Source: Selenomonas sp. AE3005
GTDB taxonomy: Bacteria; Bacillota; Negativicutes; Selenomonadales; Selenomonadaceae
Direction: 5' to 3'
NCBI RefSeq assembly: GCF_905233635.1
Contig: NZ_CAJODG010000045.1
Coordinates: forward strand, 1 to 15,468
Length of the DNA stretch: 15,468 nucleotides
Part shown: in pieces, positions 1-6,239 of the stretch
How positions within the stretch are numbered: position 1 is the stretch's first letter
Layout of the letters: every line of letters begins with the position of its first letter
Notes under the pieces: generated by a model
The model's database searches: none
Told to the model about the DNA's origin: nothing
What the model saw: only the letters and a program-made list of their open reading frames with translations
Made by a program: the position numbers and the translations under genes

Positions 1-50
1 CCGAAAGTACTTGTCTGGAGACGGACTGGGAGGATAGGGCGTTGCCAGCT
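1..50 (+). rRNA. rrf: 5S ribosomal RNA, 3' part (5' end outside window)
   Basis: The first 50 bases match the 3' third of bacterial 5S rRNA. They show the GAAAGTACTT stretch, the helix IV/loop E segment with GGAGACGGACTGGGAG, and the closing GTTGCCAG that pairs with the 5' end of the molecule (outside the window). An intrinsic terminator follows directly, as expected for the end of an rRNA operon. The exact 3' end (about 49-51) is estimated from the usual 5S terminus. Confidence 0.85.
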
Positions 51-74
51 AAGTGCCCTTTTGGGTATTTAATG

Positions 75-99
75 AAAGCACCCTGTGGGGTGCTTTTTT
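75..99 (+). terminator. Intrinsic terminator of the rRNA operon
   Basis: A 9-bp stem (AAAGCACCC at 75-83 with GGGTGCTTT at 88-96) closes a TGTG loop and runs into a T tract at 94-99. It sits about 25 nt after the 5S rRNA end and upstream of the next promoter, so it separates the rRNA operon from the downstream genes. Confidence 0.93.
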
Positions 100-123
100 G
101 TGTCTTTCTAGGGGTGATAACGG

Positions 124-152
124 TTTACACAGGTCAGTATCTTTGTTATACT
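124..152 (+). promoter_or_regulatory. Sigma70-type promoter of the LCP gene
   Basis: TTTACA (-35, 124-129) and TATACT (-10, 147-152) are separated by exactly 17 nt. Transcription would start near 159. A TTG at 160 could therefore only be a leaderless start, which supports the ATG at 199 as the true start of the LCP gene. Confidence 0.8.
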
Positions 153-180
153 TAGTAGGTTGAATTTTACCCTTGTGTTA

Positions 181-186
181 GAGGAG
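181..186 (+). promoter_or_regulatory. Ribosome binding site deciding the LCP start
   Basis: GAGGAG at 181-186 lies 12 nt before ATG 199. The spacing is a little long, but no comparable purine box precedes the in-frame TTG at 160. Confidence 0.65.
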
Positions 187-198
187 ATAGATAGAGCT

Positions 199-1521
199 AT
201 GCGGCAGAAACGCACTAGGCGCAGTTTCAAACGAGTAAAATGGATGTTGGGGATTGTCCTTACATTCCTGGTGGTATGGGCTGGTGTTATGGCAGCTAAT
301 CAGTATAGAGGCAGTATAAGTGCGAGCCTTATGGGCGGTGAAAGTCTGGTAGAAAAGAAGGACGATATAGCACGTGTCCTGATTTTAGGTGTTGACCGTC
401 GGGAAGGCGATACGGGCCGCAGTGATACCATGATGGTAGCGGCTTTGGATAAGGACAAGAAAAGTGCAGCGCTGTTGTCGGTGCCCCGTGATACCCGGGT
501 GGATATCGAGGGGAATGGCTTTGAAAAAATAAATCATGCCTACGCTTATGGCGGTCATAAGCTCAGTCAGAAGTCTGTGGAAAAGCTGCTCGGCAATCCT
601 ATCGACCATTATATAATCATCGACACCAAGGCGTTTTCGCGTATTATTGACGCCCTGGATGGTATCGATATAAATGTGGAAAAGCGCATGTACTATGAAG
701 ATCCTTGGGATGATAACGGTGGTCTGGTCATTGACCTTTATCCCGGGCAGCAGCATTTAAACGGTGATAAGGCCATTCAGTATGTACGTTATCGTGATGG
801 TGAAGGTGATATCGGCCGCATTGGCCGCCAACAGAAATTTATGAAGGCGGTGCTGGAAAAAGTTGTCTCGCCCAGTGTTCTGCCACGCTTGCCCAAGCTG
901 GTGGAAGAAATCCGCTCGGCGGTGCAGACAGATATGAGTCTCGGGGAATTATTGGATTTTGCTGGGATGATGAAGGATGTGCATGACAAGGGCCTGACGG
1001 CACAGATGGTGCCGGGACAGCCTGCTTATATAAAGGACGTCAGCTATTGGATTCCCGATATCACGGATTTGCGATCGCTGATGGCTGAGCAGCTCGGTTT
1101 GACGCTGACCGCTGAAGAACAGGAACAGGCGCAGGCAGCAGAAGATACCTATATGAAGAACCTGCCGGCCGGGATTAAACTGTTGAGTGATAAGAAAACT
1201 TCCGGCAATATTCGGGGAACTGAAGAAAAGGCAGCGCCGGAGAGCAAGGAGCCGATGAAACCGCAGGAGATTTCCGTTATGGTGATTAACGATAGCGGTA
1301 TCAACGGGGCGGCGGCTGAAGTGGCCAGCATTTTGCAGCGCAAGGGCTTTATCATTTCCGGCGTGGAAACGGGCAAAACAAGTACGCGTACTCAGACGAC
1401 CATAACGACTTCCACGCGTAATACGGATGTGTTTTATGGCATGCCCTTTGCCTGTGTGATTATGGACGGCGGCAGTTCCAATCAGGCTGTAGTCCATATC
1501 GGACGGGACTATAAGAAATAA
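199..1521 (+). CDS. LytR-CpsA-Psr (LCP) family cell-wall glycopolymer ligase with LytR_C domain
   Basis: Predicted 440-aa envelope protein. LCP enzymes transfer undecaprenyl-pyrophosphate-linked glycopolymers to peptidoglycan on the outer face of the cytoplasmic membrane. The basic N-terminus (MRQKRTRRSFKR) is followed by one membrane segment at about residues 15-33. The LCP domain starts near residue 58 with RVLILGVDRR and contains GRSDTMMV and SVPRDTRV (around R98), including the conserved arginines that bind the lipid pyrophosphate. A charged linker leads to a C-terminal LytR_C domain from about residue 357 (EISVMVIND...) to the end. Start ATG 199 is chosen over the in-frame TTG 160 because of the RBS at 181-186 and a transcription start expected at about 159. 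It is the first gene after the rRNA operon. The polymer it attaches cannot be told from sequence. Confidence 0.92.
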   Translation: MRQKRTRRSFKRVKWMLGIVLTFLVVWAGVMAANQYRGSISASLMGGESLVEKKDDIARVLILGVDRREGDTGRSDTMMVAALDKDKKSAALLSVPRDTRVDIEGNGFEKINHAYAYGGHKLSQKSVEKLLGNPIDHYIIIDTKAFSRIIDALDGIDINVEKRMYYEDPWDDNGGLVIDLYPGQQHLNGDKAIQYVRYRDGEGDIGRIGRQQKFMKAVLEKVVSPSVLPRLPKLVEEIRSAVQTDMSLGELLDFAGMMKDVHDKGLTAQMVPGQPAYIKDVSYWIPDITDLRSLMAEQLGLTLTAEEQEQAQAAEDTYMKNLPAGIKLLSDKKTSGNIRGTEEKAAPESKEPMKPQEISVMVINDSGINGAAAEVASILQRKGFIISGVETGKTSTRTQTTITTSTRNTDVFYGMPFACVIMDGGSSNQAVVHIGRDYKK

Positions 1522-1529
1522 GTTTTTAT

Positions 1530-1552
1530 CAGACGGAGCCATGCTCCGTCTG
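1530..1552. repeat. 10-bp perfect hairpin between LCP gene and ABC-F gene
   Basis: CAGACGGAGC (1530-1539) pairs perfectly with GCTCCGTCTG (1543-1552) around a CAT loop. No T tract follows on either strand: the T run (1523-1527) lies 5' of the stem on + and becomes an A run on -. It is therefore at best a weak or partial terminator, or a 3'-end stabiliser for the LCP transcript. Confidence 0.75.
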
Positions 1553-1565
1553 CTTGTCTATATTT

Positions 1566-1572
1566 GAGGTGA
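1566..1572 (+). promoter_or_regulatory. Ribosome binding site deciding the ABC-F start
   Basis: GAGGTGA at 1566-1572 is spaced 8 nt from TTG 1581. The other in-frame TTG, at 1554, lies within the 3' arm and tail of the 1530-1552 hairpin and has no RBS. Confidence 0.8.
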
Positions 1573-1580
1573 ACTGCAAT

Positions 1581-3563
1581 TTGGGTATTTTAAAGGTGAT
1601 GAACCTGGCCAAGTCCTTTGGCATTGATGAATTGTTCAAAGATGTCAATTTTGAAGTACGGGGCAGCGATAAAGTAGGGCTGGTAGGCGCTAATGGTGCC
1701 GGCAAAACCACGCTTATGCGCATTATTTTGGGCGAAGAAGAGGCTGACAGTGGTACGGTACAGCTGGATGCGGCGGAGTCCATCGGTTATGTGGAACAGC
1801 AGGCTGATTTTGGTGAAGGTACTCTTTACGATGAGTTTTTACGCGCCTTTGCAGACATAATTGAACTCGCGCAGCGAAAGCGGCAGCTGGAAAAGGCAAT
1901 CGCCCAGTCCGCTGATGAGGCGCTCCTGGATACTTATGGCAAGGTCGTGGAACGGTTTGAGCAGTTAAACGGTTATGAATTTGAAAGCCGTATCAAGCGT
2001 GTGGCTTATGGCCTGGGCTTTAGTGATGATGACCTGCAGAAGGATGTGCAGCATTTTTCCGGCGGTCAGAAAACCCGTATATGCCTGGCCAAGGCACTTT
2101 TGCGTGAGCCGGATTTTCTCTTTTTGGACGAGCCGACCAACCATTTGGACATTGCCATGATTGAATGGCTGGAGGGGGTTCTGCGCACCTATCGGGGCGG
2201 CGTGCTGATTATTTCCCATGACCGTTATTTCCTGGATAAAGTGGCGACGCGGATTGTAGAGCTCGATAATCATACAGCTGTGACCTATGAGGGCAATTAT
2301 ACCTATTTTATGCGTGTCAAGACGGCACGGCGTGAGGCGTTGAAGTCGGCATACGAGAAACAGCAGGAACAAATAAAAAAGACGGAGGAATATATCCGTA
2401 AGTACAAGGCCGGTATTAAATCCAAACAGGCCCGTGGCCGTCAGAGCCAGCTGAACCGCTTGGAGAGGATTGTCTTGCCGCCGGAGGCTGCGGCTTTTAA
2501 TTACTTTGCGTTCCATAAGCCGCCTGAGTGTGCTCAGCGCGTGGCAGAGCTCGAGGAAGTGGGCTTTTCCTATGGTGCAGAGCCAGTGTTTAAGGACGTG
2601 TCCCTGCTTATTCGCAATGGCGATGGTGTGGCCTTGGTGGGCCCCAATGGTGCGGGCAAGACCACCCTGCTGAAGATTTTAGTAGGGGAACTGGAGGCTG
2701 GCCAGGGACGGATAAAAATCGGCAGCCGTGTGAAGATCGGCTATTTTTCCCAGCAGCATGAAGGCCTGCACATGGATATGACGGTGCTGGACGAAATCAT
2801 GTATACCTATGGTGTAGATGAGGAACAGGCACGCCGTTACTTAGGGGCGTTTCTCTTTCATGGTGATGAGGTGCTGCGGAAAATTGGGGACCTCTCCGGT
2901 GGCGAGCAGTCCCGTGTGGCGTTTTTAAAACTCATGCTGACCGGAGCTAACTTCTTGGTTTTGGACGAACCGACCAACCATTTGGATATTCCGGCCCGGG
3001 AGGCTGTCGAGGAGGCCTTGATGGCATATCCCGGCACTTTCCTGACGGTTTCCCATGACCGTTATTTCCTGGCCAAGGTAGCCAACTGCACTCTGGAATT
3101 AGAAAATGGCGGCCTGACGGAGTATAATGGTGGTTATGAATACTATTTGATGAAAAAAACTGCGCAGCTGGAGGCGGAGGCCGAAGAACGGCAGGCCGCG
3201 GAGGCAGCGGCGAAACTAAAGGCCCAGCGTGAAAAAGAAAAGCGCGCCAAAGAGGCGAAGAAGGCCGGCCGTCAGATAGAGCATACTGCGGAGGAACAGG
3301 CTCGGCAGGCGGCGAAGGAACGGGCTGAGGCCGGTAAAATCCAAAGCATGAGCGATAGTAAGCGGCAGGAGTTAATTCAGCGTGCTGAGGCGGAAATCGC
3401 GATGGCGGAGGCCGAACTCAAAGGGCTGGAATATCAGATGAACCAGCCGGAGATTCAGGCTGATCCGGTAGAAAGCCAGCGAATTGCGGAGGCATACGCC
3501 GCCAAAGAGCAGGAAATTGAGGAACGATATGCCAAATGGGAACGACTGGCAGCGAGTGAATAA
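1581..3563 (+). CDS. ABC-F family ATPase (ribosome-associated, YdiF/Uup/EttA type)
   Basis: Soluble 660-aa protein with two tandem ABC ATPase domains and no membrane segment, the hallmark of ABC-F translation factors that act at the ribosomal E site. Domain 1 has Walker A GANGAGKT (residues 36-43), signature FSGGQ (about 159-163) and Walker B FLFLDEPTNHLD (about 178-190). Domain 2 has Walker A GPNGAGKT (about 353), signature LSGGEQ (about 437) and Walker B FLVLDEPTNHLD (about 457). Between them lies a Lys/Arg/Gln-rich helical linker (about 245-300), the region that contacts P-site tRNA in this class. The last 130 residues are an Ala/Glu/Lys coiled coil as in Uup/YdiF-type members. TTG 1581 is chosen from the RBS and because MGILKVMNL is the normal family N-terminus. 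Whether it is a housekeeping factor or gives antibiotic protection cannot be decided; its chromosomal context favours housekeeping. Confidence 0.93.
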   Translation: MGILKVMNLAKSFGIDELFKDVNFEVRGSDKVGLVGANGAGKTTLMRIILGEEEADSGTVQLDAAESIGYVEQQADFGEGTLYDEFLRAFADIIELAQRKRQLEKAIAQSADEALLDTYGKVVERFEQLNGYEFESRIKRVAYGLGFSDDDLQKDVQHFSGGQKTRICLAKALLREPDFLFLDEPTNHLDIAMIEWLEGVLRTYRGGVLIISHDRYFLDKVATRIVELDNHTAVTYEGNYTYFMRVKTARREALKSAYEKQQEQIKKTEEYIRKYKAGIKSKQARGRQSQLNRLERIVLPPEAAAFNYFAFHKPPECAQRVAELEEVGFSYGAEPVFKDVSLLIRNGDGVALVGPNGAGKTTLLKILVGELEAGQGRIKIGSRVKIGYFSQQHEGLHMDMTVLDEIMYTYGVDEEQARRYLGAFLFHGDEVLRKIGDLSGGEQSRVAFLKLMLTGANFLVLDEPTNHLDIPAREAVEEALMAYPGTFLTVSHDRYFLAKVANCTLELENGGLTEYNGGYEYYLMKKTAQLEAEAEERQAAEAAAKLKAQREKEKRAKEAKKAGRQIEHTAEEQARQAAKERAEAGKIQSMSDSKRQELIQRAEAEIAMAEAELKGLEYQMNQPEIQADPVESQRIAEAYAAKEQEIEERYAKWERLAASE

Positions 3564-3602
3564 GCAGGTAAGGTATTATAGGGCCGCAGAAAGGAGCAGG
3601 CA

Positions 3603-5822
3603 GTGGCAACAGGTTTGGAGACAATGACCTTGAATTTCGGGGGCGGGGCACAAAGTGAAGAGTTGTCAGGACTGGTGGACAGCATTATTTTTGCCAGCCC
3701 GGATGGTAAATTTGCTGTCTTTCGCCTGCAGCCTGCCGGACAGAACAGCCGGATAAGCGTTACCTTGAATGCGGAACCGCCGTTGGTGGGGCAGCAGGTA
3801 CATTTGACAGGCCAATGGGTGACACATCCCCGGTTTGGCCAGCAGTTTAAGGCGCAGAGCATTCATTTGGAGGCTCCTACCAGTTTGGAGGGGATTGAGC
3901 GCTTTCTGGCCTCGGGGGTTATTGACGGCGTGGGCCCGGCCATGGCCAGCCGTCTGGTGGCGAAGTTTGGTGCTGATACTTTGACGGTCATTGAGACGAA
4001 ACCGCACCTGTTGGAACAGGTGGAGGGCATTGGAAAAAAGACGGCGCAAAAGATTGTGGAATCATATACGGCGCAGTCTGAGCTCCGTGAAATCATGCTC
4101 TGGCTGGAAAGTCATGGTGTGTCCGGGGCCCTGGCGGCGAAGATTTTTAAGAAATACAGCTCGTTTGCGCTGGACGTTTTGGAAAATCACCCCTATAAGC
4201 TGGCACAGGAGGTGGAAGGCATAGGCTTTGCGACAGCTGACGCCATTGCCGCCAGCCTGGGTATGGCCGGGGACGATGAAAACCGCATTGCCGCCGGGAT
4301 TGACTATGCCCTGCAGCAGATATCCCTCAACGGTCACTGCTGCATTCCCGAAGAGCCGCTGATTCAGCGGACAGCAAAACTTTTGCGTGTGGACGGTCTC
4401 AGCGTAGCGGAGGTTCTGCAGAAACAACTAAAAAAACAACGGTTGTCGGTGGAGTCCCTGGGGGGCGAGACCTTAATATATTCCCCATATCTTTATCGGG
4501 CAGAGCAGAAGGTGGCCCGCAAGCTCCTGTACTTGCAGCGTTATGCTGATGAGCTGAATGTGGCCAGCCCCGAACAAATGGTAGCTGACTGGGAAGAAAT
4601 GACGGGGCTGGACCTGGCCAGGGCACAGAAGGAGGCCATGGCCGCGGTGCTGACGCACGGCATTTTTGTGCTGACCGGCGGCCCTGGTACCGGTAAAACC
4701 ACCGTGGTACGCGGCATTATCGATATGCTGGAAATGGCCGGTTGTGAGATTCTCTTAGGCGCACCGACCGGCCGGGCAGCTAAACGGCTGGCAGAGGCTA
4801 CCGGACGCAAAACCATGACAGTACACCGCATGCTGGAGGCACAGGGCGGCAGGCAGGAAGATGGCTCCTCTATGTTTGCCAAAGATGCTGACGAACAGCT
4901 GGAGGCGGACGCCATTATTCTCGACGAGGTTTCCATGATGGATATTGTGTTGATGCAGCATTTTTTGGCGGCAGTGCCCGATGGCTGTCATGTGATACTG
5001 GTTGGTGATGTAGACCAGCTGCCGGCTGTCGGTCCCGGAGCGGTGCTGAAGGATATACTGCGCTCGGAAGTGATTCCCAGCGTGCGGCTGACAGAGGTTT
5101 TCCGGCAGGACGAGGCCAGCAGTATCGTTTTAAATGCGCATGCTATCAATGCCGGGCGTCTGCCAGTGTGCCAAAATGCCGGCGATTTCCAATTCTGGGA
5201 GATAAATGACGCTAATGTTACCGCACAGAGCATTGTCAAGCTGTGTACAGAAGTATTGCCGGCGCAGGGCTGGAATCCGCTGACAGATGTGCAGGTGCTT
5301 TCGCCGATGCACCGGCAGGAGTGCGGCGTGGAAAATCTCAATAAGCTCCTGCAGGCAGCGCTTAATCCCCCGGCCCCGCATAAGGCGGAATATACCAGCA
5401 GCGTGCGTACCTTCCGCCTTTACGATAAAGTCATGCAGACGAAGAATAATTACACCAAGATGGTGTTTAATGGTGATATCGGCTTTATCACTGAGGTGGA
5501 GGCCGACCATTTGACAGTCAAATTCAGTGATGACTTGGAAGTTGATTATGAGAAAAATGAGCTGACAGAGTTGCAGCTGGCTTATGCCATGAGTGTCCAT
5601 AAGAGTCAGGGCAGTGAATATCCTGTAATTATCCTGCCACTGACGCCGGGGCATTACATCATGCTGCAGCGGAATCTGTTGTATACGGCAGTGACCAGAG
5701 CCAGCAAGCAGGTGATTCTGTTGGGGACGAAGGCGGCGCTCAACACAGCGGTGGAAAATGACCGTACCCGTAAGCGCTATACCCTGCTGGCCGAACGTTT
5801 GGCCGGGGCTTTGACGGAGTAA
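3603..5822 (+). CDS. recD2: RecD2-type SF1B DNA helicase
   Basis: 739-aa ATP-dependent 5'-3' DNA helicase of the RecD2 (RecD-like, RecBC-independent) family, linked in other bacteria to replication-fork maintenance and repair. The N-terminal part has an OB-like region followed by helix-hairpin-helix DNA-binding segments at about residues 100-215 (GVIDGVGPAMASRL, VEGIGKKTAQKI, VEGIGFATADAI). The helicase core shows Walker A GGPGTGKT (359-366), Walker B DEVSMMD (441-447), VGDVDQLPAVGPG just after it, an FRQ motif, and the C-terminal UvrD_C_2-type motif SVHKSQGSEY (664-673). Length is normal for RecD2. GTG 3603 follows AAGGAG at 3591-3596 with 6-nt spacing. It lies 39 nt behind the ABC-F gene. 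No recB or recC is visible here, consistent with RecD2 rather than RecD. Confidence 0.95.
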   Translation: MATGLETMTLNFGGGAQSEELSGLVDSIIFASPDGKFAVFRLQPAGQNSRISVTLNAEPPLVGQQVHLTGQWVTHPRFGQQFKAQSIHLEAPTSLEGIERFLASGVIDGVGPAMASRLVAKFGADTLTVIETKPHLLEQVEGIGKKTAQKIVESYTAQSELREIMLWLESHGVSGALAAKIFKKYSSFALDVLENHPYKLAQEVEGIGFATADAIAASLGMAGDDENRIAAGIDYALQQISLNGHCCIPEEPLIQRTAKLLRVDGLSVAEVLQKQLKKQRLSVESLGGETLIYSPYLYRAEQKVARKLLYLQRYADELNVASPEQMVADWEEMTGLDLARAQKEAMAAVLTHGIFVLTGGPGTGKTTVVRGIIDMLEMAGCEILLGAPTGRAAKRLAEATGRKTMTVHRMLEAQGGRQEDGSSMFAKDADEQLEADAIILDEVSMMDIVLMQHFLAAVPDGCHVILVGDVDQLPAVGPGAVLKDILRSEVIPSVRLTEVFRQDEASSIVLNAHAINAGRLPVCQNAGDFQFWEINDANVTAQSIVKLCTEVLPAQGWNPLTDVQVLSPMHRQECGVENLNKLLQAALNPPAPHKAEYTSSVRTFRLYDKVMQTKNNYTKMVFNGDIGFITEVEADHLTVKFSDDLEVDYEKNELTELQLAYAMSVHKSQGSEYPVIILPLTPGHYIMLQRNLLYTAVTRASKQVILLGTKAALNTAVENDRTRKRYTLLAERLAGALTE

Positions 5823-5850
5823 GCGCTGCTTAGAGATTGGAGGGCAAAAA

Positions 5851-6219
5851 ATGCGGAGAATCCTGACCTTTTTAAAACTGTTTCGCTATGATTTGCTGGT
5901 GATGCTTGTAGCCATAAAGCACCGGGATACACCGAGGAATGTCAAGGGCCTGCTGCTGGCGGCAATCCTTTACCTGCTGAGTCCTATAGATTTGCTCCCC
6001 GACGCCATTCCCCTGGCAGGGGTGATTGACGATGTGGTGATTGTGCCGGCGGCGGTTATGGGACTGACCAAAATGCTGCCCCGTCATGTCCGGTATTATG
6101 CCGAGGAACAGGCCGGGCGAATGCTCCGCTATATGCCCGTTATCCTGGTGATGGCGTCATTGTTTGTGCTGTGCTGGCTGGGACTGCTTATCTATGGCCT
6201 GTACAGACTGATTTTCTAG
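5851..6219 (+). CDS. DUF1232 (YkvA-type) small membrane protein
   Basis: 122-aa protein with the DUF1232 signature: a hydrophobic helix followed by LYLLSPIDLLPDAIP and a DD pair (VIDDVVIV), at about residues 37-70. A second membrane segment is predicted near the C-terminus (about residues 96-120, VILVMASLFVLCWLGLLIYG). The molecular function of this family is not established. ATG 5851 is preceded by GGAGG at 5839-5843 with 7-nt spacing. It sits 28 nt after recD2 and 20 nt before topB, so it is almost certainly part of the same transcription unit. Confidence 0.88.
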   Translation: MRRILTFLKLFRYDLLVMLVAIKHRDTPRNVKGLLLAAILYLLSPIDLLPDAIPLAGVIDDVVIVPAAVMGLTKMLPRHVRYYAEEQAGRMLRYMPVILVMASLFVLCWLGLLIYGLYRLIF

Positions 6220-6239
6220 TGTTATGAGGTGTATTTAAA

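Noticed and set aside
160..198. Upstream TTG start (160) for the LCP gene
   Set aside because: It coincides with the predicted transcription start, has no RBS, and would add 13 atypical residues; ATG 199 has GAGGAG upstream.
949..1542. 197-codon minus-strand frame opposite the LCP gene
   Set aside because: It lies wholly opposite a well-supported LCP gene, and its His/Arg-rich translation lacks any recognisable domain; it is a shadow of the real coding strand.
1554..1580. Upstream TTG start (1554) for the ABC-F gene
   Set aside because: It lies in the 3' arm and tail of the 1530-1552 hairpin without an RBS; TTG 1581 has GAGGTGA at 8 nt and gives the family N-terminus.
1965..2516. 183-codon minus-strand frame opposite the ABC-F gene
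   Set aside because: It overlaps the signature and Walker B region of a confident ABC-F gene and shows no protein-like motif.
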